Source: Chloroflexota bacterium (GTDB lineage Bacteria; Chloroflexota; Dehalococcoidia; SM23-28-2; RBG-16-64-32). Taken from it: a DNA stretch of 21,503 bases. The position numbers and the translations under genes are program-made. This document shows positions 1 to 8,046 of the stretch, piece by piece (the stretch's first letter is position 1; every line of letters begins with the position of its first letter). The stretch spans positions 1-21,503 of the forward strand of contig VBJS01000071.1 of the NCBI GenBank assembly GCA_005880055.1, in the 5' to 3' direction. Under the pieces are notes generated by a model, which was given only the letters and a program-made list of their open reading frames with translations, was not told the DNA's origin and made no database searches.

Positions 1-1
1 G

Positions 2-907
2 GATTACCTGGCGCAGTTCAACACGGAGCACTGCTTCGTCGAGGCGGTGGAGAAGCTCGGCTCGCTGCCCGTACCCGAGCGCGCACAGTATATCCGCGTG
101 ATCCTGGCGGAGATGAACCGCCTTTCCAGCCACCTCATGTTCCTCGGCGCCTTCGGAACGGACATCGGCCTCTTCGGCACCTCGTTCATGTACGCCTTCC
201 GCGACCGGGAGACGATACAGGACTACTTCGAAGAGATCACCGGCGAGCGGATGATGTACAACTACTTCCGCCCGGGCGGCGTAGCCTGGGACGTGCCCGA
301 GGACTTCCGGGAACGGACCGGCCAGGTGCTGGCCAAGGTGAAAAGCGGCGTCCAGGACATCGACGGGCTGATGATGGAGAACGAGGTGGTCCTGGCGCGT
401 TGCCGGGGTCTGAGCCCTGTCAGCCAGGAGGACGCGATCAACTGGGGGCTGAGCGGCCCGATGCTGCGGGCCACGGGCCTGGCCCACGACATCCGCCGGG
501 CGGAACCGTACTCCATCTACGACCGCTTCGAGTTCGACATACCGACAGGCAGACAGGGCGACGTCTATGACCGGATGTATGTGCGGCTGGAAGAGATGAA
601 GCAATCGATCCGGATCGTGGAGCAGGCGCTGGACGACCTGCCGGACGGGCCGATCATGGCGGAGGGGATGAAGCGCATCCTCCGCGTGCCGGCGGGAGAG
701 GTGTACATGCGGGTGGAAAGCCCGCGCGGGGAGTACGGTGTCTACGTGGTCTCGAACGGCTCGGACAAGCCGTACCGCCACAAGGTGCGCGGGGCATCGT
801 TCTCCAACCTTTCAGCGTTGCGGTCGATGTCCATCGGGCACTACGTGGCAGACGTGATCCTCATCCTGGGCTCCATCGATATCGTTTTGTGCGAGGTGGA
901 CCGGTGA
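2..907 (+). CDS. nuoD: NADH-quinone oxidoreductase subunit D (5' truncated)
   Basis: This is the C-terminal 301 residues of the 49-kDa-type subunit of complex I, which with NuoB frames the quinone pocket at the junction of the peripheral and membrane arms. The reading frame is open from base 2, so the gene starts upstream of the window. Family signatures visible are SSHLMFLGAFGTDIG near the start, the FNTEHCFVEAVEKLGSLP stretch before it, FRPGGVAWD, and the C-terminal block with SNLSALRSMSIGHYVADVI and ILGSIDIVLCEVDR ending in the usual Asp-Arg. The stop TGA at 905-907 overlaps the proposed nuoH start (GTGA), as expected for translational coupling. The identification is secure; only the upstream boundary is unknown. 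Confidence 0.97.
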   Translation, partial: DYLAQFNTEHCFVEAVEKLGSLPVPERAQYIRVILAEMNRLSSHLMFLGAFGTDIGLFGTSFMYAFRDRETIQDYFEEITGERMMYNYFRPGGVAWDVPEDFRERTGQVLAKVKSGVQDIDGLMMENEVVLARCRGLSPVSQEDAINWGLSGPMLRATGLAHDIRRAEPYSIYDRFEFDIPTGRQGDVYDRMYVRLEEMKQSIRIVEQALDDLPDGPIMAEGMKRILRVPAGEVYMRVESPRGEYGVYVVSNGSDKPYRHKVRGASFSNLSALRSMSIGHYVADVILILGSIDIVLCEVDR

Positions 908-2022
908 TTCTTGGGATGATCGCGGGAAACGCCTGGGTGGACGGGCTCGTCCGGATGGGCGTGATCGGCCTGCTCGTGCCTGTGGGGGTAATCGCGCTTA
1001 CATACCTGGAACGGAAGGTTATCGGGCGGCTGCAGATGCGGCTGGGGCCGATGCGCGTGGGGCCGTATGGGACGCTGCAGGGGTTCGCGGACACGATAAA
1101 GCTTTTGACGAAAGAGGACGTGCGGCCGCAAACGGCCGATCGCTGGACCTTCGAGCTGGCGCCGTTCGTGATCGTGGTCCCGGTGTTGATGGCGTTGGTG
1201 ACGCTGCCTTTCACGGCAGACATCTTTGTGCGCAACCTGACGCTCGGGCTGTTTTACATCGTGGCCGTCTCCGGCCTATCCATCGTCGGGTTTGTGATGG
1301 CGGGCTGGGGGTCCGACAACAAGTACGCCCTGATCGGCGGCATCCGCGCGGCGGCTCAGCTTATCAGCTACGAGATACCGCTGGTGATGGCGGTGCTGGC
1401 CGTCGCGATGGTGGGGCAGACGCTGAACCTGGCGAACATCGTCGACAACCAGAGCGACGTGCCCTACATCCTCTACCAGCCCTTGGCGTTCATCATCTTC
1501 ACCGTTGCCGGGCTGGCGGAGCTCTACCGGCAGCCGTTCGACATACCGGTAGCGGAATCCGAAGTCGTCGGCGGGCCCTTCGTGGAGTATTCCGGCATCC
1601 GCTGGTCTATGTTCCAGATGGGTGAGTTCGTGAACCTGGTGCTGATCTCGATACTGGGCTCGCTGATTTTTCTCGGCGGTTGGAATTGGCCGATTGGGAG
1701 CGGCGCGCCGGGGATTGCTCAGTTCGTCCTGATGCTGGTCAAGACGTCGGCTTTCATCCTGTTTTTCATGTGGATGCGGGCGAGTATGCCGCGGCTGCGG
1801 ATCGACCAGCTGATGAGCTACTGCTGGCAGCTGTTGTTGCCGTTCGCCTTCCTGCAAATCATAATCAACGGGCTGGTGCTGGTGTATGTCTGGCCCGATC
1901 CAGTGATGGCCATCCTTTCCTTCCCGGCCACGGGGGCGGCACTATACCTGACATACCGGGCGGCGAGAGCGTCGGGCGTGCACTACCAGCCCGGTTTCCA
2001 GGGAGTGGGGAGTGTGTTGTAG
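904..2022 (+). CDS. nuoH: NADH-quinone oxidoreductase subunit H
   Basis: NuoH is the membrane subunit that completes the quinone channel and links quinone reduction to the proton pumps. The product is about 372 residues with some eight hydrophobic segments, normal for the family. Diagnostic motifs are the early loop ERKVIGRLQMRLGPMRVGP with ADTIKLLTKED after it, and the acidic loop AELYRQPFDIPVAESEVVGG leading to EYSGIRW. I prefer the GTG at 904: it overlaps the nuoD stop by four bases and lies 7 nt after a GAGG at 893-896. A GTG at 889 and an ATG at 916 are in frame and possible. The stop abuts the nuoI start with no gap. Confidence 0.96.
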   Translation: MILGMIAGNAWVDGLVRMGVIGLLVPVGVIALTYLERKVIGRLQMRLGPMRVGPYGTLQGFADTIKLLTKEDVRPQTADRWTFELAPFVIVVPVLMALVTLPFTADIFVRNLTLGLFYIVAVSGLSIVGFVMAGWGSDNKYALIGGIRAAAQLISYEIPLVMAVLAVAMVGQTLNLANIVDNQSDVPYILYQPLAFIIFTVAGLAELYRQPFDIPVAESEVVGGPFVEYSGIRWSMFQMGEFVNLVLISILGSLIFLGGWNWPIGSGAPGIAQFVLMLVKTSAFILFFMWMRASMPRLRIDQLMSYCWQLLLPFAFLQIIINGLVLVYVWPDPVMAILSFPATGAALYLTYRAARASGVHYQPGFQGVGSVL

Positions 2023-2607
2023 ATGCTTGGCATGGTGAAAGCGATCGGGACGACGCTGCGGGCGGCCTTCCGCAAGCCGGTGACCGTGCAGTATCCGACG
2101 GAGAAGAAAGATCTGCCGCACCGCTCGCGCGGATTCCCGGTGCTGCTGTGGGACTTCGAGAAGACGGAGCCGTTCTGCACGGGGTGCCAGGTGTGCGCGC
2201 GCTACTGCCCTGTGGACTGCATTACGGTGACGATGAAGGACAACCCGAAGTTCGCCGAGGGCAAGAGCAAGCGCAAGAAGATCGTCGATAAGTTCTACCT
2301 CGACTACGCGCGCTGCATGCGCTGCGACATCTGTGTCGAGGTCTGCAACTTCGATGCGATCGTGATGAACAACACCTGGGAGGGCGTGGAGCTATCGCGC
2401 TACGACCGCCAGGACCTGGTGATGGACCTGCCCGAGTTGCTGCGGCAATCACGTACGGGCGATCTCGAGGACCCATTCCGGGAGCCCATGGGGGTTGCGC
2501 ACTCCGGCTGGGCGCCGAAGGCAGGCGAAGAGGACGAACAGGCGGCACAAGCGGCGCAACCCGCGGCTGCCGCGGGGGAGGCGGCGAAGGAAGGCGGCGA
2601 GGGGTAA
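2023..2607 (+). CDS. nuoI: NADH-quinone oxidoreductase subunit I, 2x[4Fe-4S] ferredoxin-type
   Basis: NuoI carries the two [4Fe-4S] clusters that pass electrons along the peripheral arm toward NuoB. Both cluster motifs are present: CTGCQVCARYCP, and CMRCDICVEVC, in which Asn rather than Pro follows the last Cys. The 194-residue product exceeds the ferredoxin core because of an acidic, Ala/Glu-rich tail from about residue 165 to the end. This tail is low-complexity and probably disordered. The ATG follows the nuoH TAG directly, and a GGGGAG inside the end of nuoH serves as ribosome binding site. Downstream lies a hairpin with a T-rich tail before nuoJ. Confidence 0.96.
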   Translation: MLGMVKAIGTTLRAAFRKPVTVQYPTEKKDLPHRSRGFPVLLWDFEKTEPFCTGCQVCARYCPVDCITVTMKDNPKFAEGKSKRKKIVDKFYLDYARCMRCDICVEVCNFDAIVMNNTWEGVELSRYDRQDLVMDLPELLRQSRTGDLEDPFREPMGVAHSGWAPKAGEEDEQAAQAAQPAAAAGEAAKEGGEG

Positions 2608-2640
2608 AGGCACCCGGTTGAAGATAACGCTCGGACTGGA

Positions 2641-2672
2641 AGGCCCCTCGGTTTGCCGGGGGCTTTCTTTCT
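2641..2672 (+). terminator. Intrinsic-terminator-like hairpin between nuoI and nuoJ
   Basis: A GC stem is formed by GCCCC (2643-2647) plus CGG (2649-2651) pairing with CCG (2656-2658) plus GGGGC (2659-2663), with one bulged T and a TTTG loop. It is followed at once by TTTCTTTCT (2664-2672). This has the shape of a rho-independent terminator but sits inside the nuo operon, so it may act as a partial terminator or attenuator. Whether it works is not shown by sequence. Confidence 0.6.
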
Positions 2673-2703
2673 GTCCGAAGCAGCCCCTTACGGGTGAGCC
2701 TCA

Positions 2704-3201
2704 ATGACTTACGAAGAGGTCATCTTTTATGCCGTCGCGACCCTCACGGTCGCGGGCGCGTTGGGCGTCGTGGTTTCGCGGAATGTGGTCCATTCTGCGC
2801 TGTTTCTGATCGTCGCGCTGCTCGCCGTCGCCGGCATCTTTGTCTTGCTGGCGGCTGAGTTCCTGGCGATCGTGCAGGTGCTGATCTACGGCGGCGCCGT
2901 CACGATCCTTATCCTATTCGCGATGATGCTGACGCGGGTGCGAGACCTGCCGACGGCAGTGGATGGCCCGCAGAAGCCGGTCGCGGTGCTGGCTGCGGGG
3001 GCCTTCATGGTGACTTCGATAGTCGCAGTACTGAGCACGGAATGGCCGGGGCAGACGGACAAGATCAATGTCATCTCCTTCAATGACATCGGCGAGGTGC
3101 TCTATCGGAACTGGGCGATGCCGTTCGAGATCGCATCACTTGTGCTCATGGTGGCGTTGATCGGGGCGATCATCCTGGCGAGAGGCGAGGAAGGGGAGTG
3201 A
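2704..3201 (+). CDS. nuoJ: NADH-quinone oxidoreductase subunit J
   Basis: NuoJ is a small membrane subunit of complex I next to NuoK and NuoH; its third helix is part of the conformational and proton-coupling path. The product is 165 residues with five hydrophobic segments. The typical block FLAIVQVLIYGGAVTILILFA is present at about residues 58-78, preceded by the conserved NVVHSALFLI segment. The ATG follows a GGTGAG at 2693-2698. The gene is separated from nuoI by 96 bp containing a terminator-like hairpin, and from nuoK by a 256-bp gap that holds a repeat copy. The fast-changing C-terminal half is ordinary for this subunit. Confidence 0.95.
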   Translation: MTYEEVIFYAVATLTVAGALGVVVSRNVVHSALFLIVALLAVAGIFVLLAAEFLAIVQVLIYGGAVTILILFAMMLTRVRDLPTAVDGPQKPVAVLAAGAFMVTSIVAVLSTEWPGQTDKINVISFNDIGEVLYRNWAMPFEIASLVLMVALIGAIILARGEEGE

Positions 3202-3296
3202 GGACGACGGTGGAAGGCGAACGAACTAGGAAGAAGGTGCAGATCGGATTTCTTCCTCATTGTCCGCTGCCGGCGCAGTTGCTGTTGATATATCAC

Positions 3297-3405
3297 CTGA
3301 CCCACCTCTCGTCCCCTCCCCGGATTCCCCTTCGGCTCGGCTCAGGACAGGCTTCGCGAAGTTGCGTTGGCAGGGTTCGCGGATCGGATGCTGCTCAGAA
3401 TGACA
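3297..3405 (+). repeat. nuo-gap repeat, copy A (long form)
   Basis: In the nuoJ/nuoK gap. It opens with CTGACCCACC, passes a GGATTCC core, then CTTCGGCTCGGCTCAGGACA and GCTTCGCGAAG, and closes with TGCTGCTCAGAATGACA. Copy B shares the internal CTTCG-CTCGGCTCAGGAC insertion; copies C, D and E lack it. The rest of the gap (3202-3457) has a purine-rich head and the nuoK ribosome binding site but no gene. Confidence 0.8.
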
Positions 3406-3457
3406 AGGCAGCCGCTTCCCTCTTCCTGATTCCCGGCGGCTGGGAGGAGGGGCGGCC

Positions 3458-3766
3458 ATGATCCCAATCGACCGCTTCCTGGTGCTCAGCACGATCCTGT
3501 TTTCGCTCGTCATGTACGGGGTGCTGGCGAGACGCAGCGCGGTGCTCATTCTGATGTCGGTGGAGCTGATGCTGCAGGCGGTGAGCATCAACTTTATCGC
3601 CTTCGCGGTCTACCTGTCGCCGCAGCGGTTCACCGGGATGATCTTCGCTATCTTCGTCATCACGATCGCAGCAGCGGAGGTTGGGCTAGCGCTGGCGATA
3701 ATCCTTCGCATGTACCGCAACCGAGCCACGGCCAACGTGGACGAAGCGGACACGATGAAATGGTAG
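3458..3766 (+). CDS. nuoK: NADH-quinone oxidoreductase subunit K
   Basis: NuoK is the three-helix, Mrp-related membrane subunit of complex I that carries two functionally important membrane Glu residues. The 102-residue product has the expected length and three hydrophobic segments. It contains VLILMSVELMLQAVSINFIAF, with the first membrane Glu in SVEL, and the second conserved acidic segment ITIAAAEVGLALAIIL. A strong GGAGGAGGGG (3443-3452) lies just upstream of the ATG. Its flanks on both sides are repeat-filled gaps rather than the overlaps usual for nuoJ-K-L. Confidence 0.97.
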   Translation: MIPIDRFLVLSTILFSLVMYGVLARRSAVLILMSVELMLQAVSINFIAFAVYLSPQRFTGMIFAIFVITIAAAEVGLALAIILRMYRNRATANVDEADTMKW

Positions 3767-3796
3767 CGGAAGAAGAAGGAGCGCCCACGATTCTTG

Positions 3797-3822
3797 ATTC
3801 TGAGCGGAGCGAAGAATCCCGG
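3797..3822 (-). repeat. Minimal inverted copy of the nuo-gap repeat
   Basis: On the + strand this reads ATTCTGAGC, then GGAGCGAAGAATCCCGG. Read on the - strand it gives CCGGGATTCTTCGC followed by GCTCAGAAT. That equals the left core (AGATTCCTTCGC) fused directly to the right end (GCTCAGAATGACA) of the longer copies. It therefore looks like a compact, inverted version of the element. Confidence 0.65.
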
Positions 3823-3855
3823 CGGTTCGAGCGCGCTGTCCGATTGTCTTGCCGC

Positions 3856-3964
3856 CTGACTCACCAGTCCGTATCATCCCAGATTCTCCTTCGACTCGGC
3901 TCAGGACGGGCTTCGCGAAGAGGCCGGCGGACGGTTCGCGAGCCTTTTGCTGCTCAGAATGACA
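3856..3964 (+). repeat. nuo-gap repeat, copy B (long form)
   Basis: In the nuoK/nuoL gap. It opens with CTGACTCACCAG, then CAGATTCTCCTTCG, the shared CTCGGCTCAGGACGGG and CTTCGCGAAGAGGC, and closes with TGCTGCTCAGAATGACA. It has the same length (109 nt) and internal insertion as copy A. Confidence 0.85.
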
Positions 3965-3991
3965 TTTCTGACGCGCTCTCTCGAAACGCGG

Positions 3992-4072
3992 CCGACCACC
4001 GCAGCCCCACCTCCAGATTCCTTCGCGACCGACGTTTTACCGTCCCCGGCTGCCTTGCTGCTCAGAATGACA
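3992..4072 (+). repeat. nuo-gap repeat, copy C (short form)
   Basis: Second forward copy in the nuoK/nuoL gap, only 27 nt after copy B. It has CCAGATTCCTTCGCGA near the left and TGCTGCTCAGAATGACA at the right, without the CTCGGCTCAGGAC insertion. The 343-bp gap 3767-4109 holds copies B, C and the minimal inverted copy, and no credible gene. Confidence 0.8.
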
Positions 4073-4109
4073 TCACCGGGCCGTTGGTCTGGGAACGGGA
4101 GCCGTAGCC

Positions 4110-6008
4110 GTGGGAATGTCTGAGGTCTGGCTGATCCCGGCGATTCCGGCGGCGGCGTTTGCTGTTTTGCTGCTGTTTGGAAAATACTTGCCGCGCGGCG
4201 GGGACTGGTTGGCGATTGGGGCAATCTTCGCGTCTTTCGTGCTCTTCTTCCCGGTGCTCGTGGATCTGCTGGATAAGGTGGACCAGCCGGGGTTCGCCGG
4301 CGGCGGCAAGAGCTGGGAGTGGATCTCCTTCGATAGTTTCCGCATCAACCTCGGCTTCCACGTGGACCAGCTGGCGATTGTGATGCTGGCCGTCGTTAGC
4401 TTTGTGACGCTGATGGTGCAGGTCTACTCGGTGGGCTACATGAAGGGGGACCCGAAATACGGCTGGTACTTCACCTGCATGTCGATCTTCGCTGCCTCCA
4501 TGCTGACCCTGGTGCTGGCGGACAACCTGCTGCTTCTCTACGCGGCGTGGGAAGGCGTCGGGTTCTGCTCCTTCCTCCTAATCGGCTTCTGGTGGGAGCG
4601 GCGCTCGGCGGCGGAGGCAGCCAAGAAGGCGTTCATCACTACCCGCATTGGCGACATGGGGTTCCTGATCGGCATCATCCTCTTGTACAAGGAAGCGGGC
4701 ACCTTCGATATCTCGCAGATATTCGATTACGCGCGTTCCGGCGGCTACAGCGATACATACCTCACGGCGGCAGTGTTGTTCCTTTTCGCCGGCGCAGTGG
4801 GCAAGTCGGCGCAGTTCCCGCTGCATGTCTGGCTGCCGGACGCCATGGAGGGCCCCACGCCCGTGTCGGCGCTCATCCATGCCGCGACGATGGTGGTGGC
4901 CGGCGTGTACATGGTGGCGCGGATGTTCCCGCTGTTCGACCTTGCGGACCCGGTGGCGCTGGACGTAGTGCTGGCGCTGGGGCTCACCACTGTCCTCCTG
5001 TCCGCATTCATCGGGCTGGCGGCGACGGACATCAAGCGTGTGATCGCGTATTCGACGCTAAACAGCCTGGGGCTGATGTTTGTCGCGCTCGGCGCGGGTT
5101 CGGTGACGGCGGCGATGTTCTACCTGCTGGTGCATGGCTTCTTCAAAGCGCTGCTGTTCCTGGCGTCCGGCTCGGTGATCCACGCCACGGAGCAGCAGGA
5201 TGTCCGAGAACTGGGCGGCTTGGCAGGTAAGATGCCGGTGACCTCGACGGTATTCGCGATCGGCGCGCTGGCGATGATCGGGATCATCCCGCTTTCCGGA
5301 TTCTGGGCGAAGGACGAGGTCCTGCACTCCGCTGAATCTGGCGAGAACGTCTTGATTTTCCTCGTGGTGCTATTGAGCCTGTTCGTCACCGGGCTCTACA
5401 TGACACGCCTCTATATCCTGACGTTCCTGTTCGAACCAAAGAATGAGGAGGCGCATCACCACGCGCACGACGCGCCGCCGGTTATGACGGTGCCCCTGCT
5501 CCTGCTCGCCGGCCTGACGCTCGTGGGCGGTTTCGTGGCTTTCGATTTCGTGGGCGAGGCGCTCGGCTTTCCGGGAGGCATCGGCAAGTTCGTTTTCGCC
5601 AGGGAGCCGGAGGCGTTCGACCTCAATGTCTGGATCGCCATCGCGTCGACGCTGCTCGCCGGCGGCGGGCTGGTCGTGGGCTGGCTGGTGTGGGCAGGGC
5701 GGGCGGAGCCTGCGAGACGGGCGTCAGAGGTTTTCCGCCCACTGCACATCCTGTTGCTCAACCGCTTCTACTTTGACGACATCTACCAGTTCGCCATCGA
5801 CCGCGTCATCCTCGCGGTGGGATCGCTCATCGCCTGGTTCGACCGGACGATAGTGAACGATACAGGTGTGGACGGTTCGGCGCGCCTGGGTTACTTTACG
5901 GGGTTCGAGATGAAGTTTCTGGAGACCGGCAAGCTGCCGAACTACGCGCTGGCCATCTCGGCAGGTGTAGTGGTTATCGCAATTGTTTTCTTGATCTTCG
6001 TGGCGTGA
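4110..6008 (+). CDS. nuoL: NADH-quinone oxidoreductase subunit L
   Basis: NuoL is the distal antiporter-like proton-pumping subunit of complex I, with the long lateral helix at its C-terminus. The product is 632 residues, normal for the family, and almost entirely hydrophobic helices. The proton-pump signature HVWLPDAMEGPTPVSALIH is at about residues 238-256, AYSTLNSLGLMFVALG at about 313, and the NRFYFDDIYQFAIDR block of the C-terminal region near 550. I take GTG 4110 as start because GGGAG (4097-4101) is 8 nt upstream; ATG 4116 is the alternative. A His-rich loop (EEAHHHAHDAPP) near residue 450 is within the family's usual variation. Confidence 0.97.
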   Translation: MGMSEVWLIPAIPAAAFAVLLLFGKYLPRGGDWLAIGAIFASFVLFFPVLVDLLDKVDQPGFAGGGKSWEWISFDSFRINLGFHVDQLAIVMLAVVSFVTLMVQVYSVGYMKGDPKYGWYFTCMSIFAASMLTLVLADNLLLLYAAWEGVGFCSFLLIGFWWERRSAAEAAKKAFITTRIGDMGFLIGIILLYKEAGTFDISQIFDYARSGGYSDTYLTAAVLFLFAGAVGKSAQFPLHVWLPDAMEGPTPVSALIHAATMVVAGVYMVARMFPLFDLADPVALDVVLALGLTTVLLSAFIGLAATDIKRVIAYSTLNSLGLMFVALGAGSVTAAMFYLLVHGFFKALLFLASGSVIHATEQQDVRELGGLAGKMPVTSTVFAIGALAMIGIIPLSGFWAKDEVLHSAESGENVLIFLVVLLSLFVTGLYMTRLYILTFLFEPKNEEAHHHAHDAPPVMTVPLLLLAGLTLVGGFVAFDFVGEALGFPGGIGKFVFAREPEAFDLNVWIAIASTLLAGGGLVVGWLVWAGRAEPARRASEVFRPLHILLLNRFYFDDIYQFAIDRVILAVGSLIAWFDRTIVNDTGVDGSARLGYFTGFEMKFLETGKLPNYALAISAGVVVIAIVFLIFVA

Positions 6009-6163
6009 TGAACGAGGACCGAGAGCGGAGGACCAGGAAGCAAGAAGGCTCGCTCCGTCATCTGCCGTGGTTTGTCCTGCATCTTACCTGGGGCCGCGGG
6101 GCGGCGCGATTCGGGCATCATTTGACGTACCGGTCTGTCACCGGCATGCGTTTTCCGTTCCAT

Positions 6164-6248
6164 CTGACCCACCACTCCGCCATCCCCCAGATTCCTTCGC
6201 CAAGATGCGGCTGTACGGTTTGCGGGCGCGTTGCTGCTCAGAATGACA
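6164..6248 (+). repeat. nuo-gap repeat, copy D (short form)
   Basis: In the nuoL/nuoM gap. It opens with CTGACCCACCACTCCGC, then CCCCCAGATTCCTTCGC, a CGGTTTGCGGGCGCG centre, and ends with TTGCTGCTCAGAATGACA. The 304-bp gap 6009-6312 otherwise holds a purine-rich head, a pyrimidine-rich stretch near 6260-6275 and the nuoM ribosome binding site; I see no gene. Confidence 0.85.
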
Positions 6249-6312
6249 GCCAGTCCCTCCATCTTCCGTCTTCCATGCGCCTCCATCCCGCCGGCTGCGG
6301 GGCGGCGGGCTG

Positions 6313-7824
6313 ATGGAATACGTCCTGCTGGCGCTGGTCGTGCTGCCGTTGGTGAGCGCCGTCGTCTTTATGCTGATCCCATCGGAGTATCCGGGCCCAC
6401 AGCTCACCCGGTACTTCGCGATGCTGTCCTCCGGCGCCATGTTCGCGATGTCGCTGCTGGTATTCATTGCTTATGAGTACAACGGCGGACGGGGGTTGCG
6501 GTTCGACCTGCAGTGGGACTGGCTGGAGAACGTGGGGCTGCTCCGTGACAACGGCATCACGCTGCACCTGGCCGTGGACGGGATCGCGGCGCCTCTGGTG
6601 CTGCTGACGGGGCTGGTGATTTTCGCGGCAGTCTTCGTTTCCTGGAACATCGTTTACCGGAACAAGGACTTCTTTGTCCTGCTCTTTGTGCTGGTCTCCG
6701 GCGTATTCGGCGTCTTCGTTTCGCAGGACCTGTTCTTCCTCTTCTTCTTCTACGAAGTCGCCGTGTTGCCGATGTACCTGCTGATCGCAATCTGGGGCGC
6801 CAGCAGCGATTTTGGCACGTTCGTGCGGACTAAGGAATACGGTGCGATGAAGCTCGTGCTTTACCTGGTTGCCGGGAGCGTGCTCATTTTCGTCGCGATC
6901 TTCGCCACCTTCGTGGAGGCGGACAAGGGCACGTTTGACCTGCCGGTGCTGGGTTCCGTGGCTTACGGGGAGAGCTTCCAGAAGACGTTCTTCCCCTTCT
7001 ACATGATCGGCTTCGGTGTGCTGGCCGGCATGTGGCCTTTCCACACCTGGTCGCCGGACGGGCACGTCGCGGCCCCCACGGGCGTCTCGATGCTGCACGC
7101 GGGCGTGCTGATGAAGCTGGGCGCGTTCGGTATCCTGCGCGTGGGAATGACGCTTTTCCCAGCGGGGGCGGATTTCTGGGCGCCGGTGTTGATGGTACTG
7201 GGCGTGACGGGCGCCCTATATGGAGCGGTCTCGGCGCTCGCGCAGACGGACCTCAAGTACATGGTGGGCTACTCCAGCGTAAGCCATATGGGTTACGTCC
7301 TGATGGGGTTGGCCGCCGCCAACACGATCGGCGTGAACGGCGCGGTGCTTCAGATGTTCGCGCACGGGGCGATGACGGCGCTCATGTTCACTAGCGTCGG
7401 AGCGGTGTATGACCAGGCGCACGTGCGGGACATGACGATCTTCGGCGGGCTGGCCAAGCGGATGCCAAGACACGCCGCGTTCTGGACGGTAGCCGGGCTG
7501 TCGTCGTTGGGGTTGCCGGGTCTTGCCGGGTTCGTGGCCGAGTTCCATATCTTTGTCGGCGTTTTCCGGGCCGGCTACTGGTGGGCCGGCGGGTTGGGAA
7601 TTCTGGCGGCGGCGATTACAGCGACATACATCCTGCGAATGCTGGCCCGCGCGTATTTCGGGCCGTTTAACGAGCGCTGGGAGGGGTTGAAAGAGATGCG
7701 ACTGGGCGAGCAGTTCGCGGCGGCTTTGCTGATTGTCTTCATCGCCTTCATGGGGCTGTGGCCGGCGCCGTTCATCGATCGAATCAGCGATAGCGTGCAG
7801 CGGATACCGGGGATAGGGTCGTAA
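6313..7824 (+). CDS. nuoM: NADH-quinone oxidoreductase subunit M
   Basis: NuoM is the middle antiporter-like proton-pumping subunit of complex I. The product is 503 residues with about fourteen hydrophobic segments, the standard length. The signature HTWSPDGHVAAPTGVSMLHA, followed by GVLMKLGAFGILRV, lies at about residues 242-276, and the pump core continues with DLKYMVGYSSVSHMGYV near 312. The ATG at 6313 follows a GGCGGG. The upstream gap of 304 bp and downstream gap of 358 bp both contain the operon's repeat element, so translation cannot be coupled to the neighbours by overlap. Confidence 0.97.
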   Translation: MEYVLLALVVLPLVSAVVFMLIPSEYPGPQLTRYFAMLSSGAMFAMSLLVFIAYEYNGGRGLRFDLQWDWLENVGLLRDNGITLHLAVDGIAAPLVLLTGLVIFAAVFVSWNIVYRNKDFFVLLFVLVSGVFGVFVSQDLFFLFFFYEVAVLPMYLLIAIWGASSDFGTFVRTKEYGAMKLVLYLVAGSVLIFVAIFATFVEADKGTFDLPVLGSVAYGESFQKTFFPFYMIGFGVLAGMWPFHTWSPDGHVAAPTGVSMLHAGVLMKLGAFGILRVGMTLFPAGADFWAPVLMVLGVTGALYGAVSALAQTDLKYMVGYSSVSHMGYVLMGLAAANTIGVNGAVLQMFAHGAMTALMFTSVGAVYDQAHVRDMTIFGGLAKRMPRHAAFWTVAGLSSLGLPGLAGFVAEFHIFVGVFRAGYWWAGGLGILAAAITATYILRMLARAYFGPFNERWEGLKEMRLGEQFAAALLIVFIAFMGLWPAPFIDRISDSVQRIPGIGS

Positions 7825-7901
7825 GGATGAAGGAAGGGGGAAGAATGAAGAAGGAAGCGCGGGGTCCAGGCGTCTGGGGTCGATCGCCTATATCGCACGC
7901 C

Positions 7902-7986
7902 CTGACCCACCACCGCGCTTCCCCCCAGATTCCTTCGCGAAGAGGCCTCTTGGCGGTTTGCAAACGCCTTCCTGCTCAGATCGACA
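7902..7986 (+). repeat. nuo-gap repeat, copy E (short form)
   Basis: In the nuoM/nuoN gap. It opens with CTGACCCACCACCGCGC, then CCCCCCAGATTCCTTCGCGA, and ends with a diverged CCTGCTCAGATCGACA. Its centre holds two palindromes: a perfect AAGAGGCCTCTT (7940-7951) and a near-perfect GGCGGTTTGCAAACGCC (7952-7968). It can therefore fold as RNA or as cruciform DNA. Confidence 0.8.
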
Positions 7987-8046
7987 GGCGGGGCTCCCTG
8001 TGTCCCGGGCGTAGACGCGTCCCACCCTGCCCGCCCGCGAATAATG

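Noticed and set aside
3824..3830. GGTTCGA resembling a tRNA T-loop
   Set aside because: No acceptor stem, anticodon arm or D-loop can be placed around it; it is part of a repeat-rich gap.
3198..4107. Open frames filling the nuoJ/K and nuoK/L gaps
   Set aside because: They consist of the repeat element and Arg/Ser-rich translations without family resemblance. Similar accidental frames occur at 6005-6313 and 7827-8186 wherever the repeat sits.
4110..6008. His-rich stretch in NuoL as a metal-sensing insertion
   Set aside because: Short His-rich loops at this position occur in ordinary NuoL proteins, so I do not treat it as unusual.
3297..7986. CRISPR array
   Set aside because: Copies are 80-109 nt, diverged, irregularly spaced and separated by whole nuo genes; nothing resembles uniform direct repeats with spacers.
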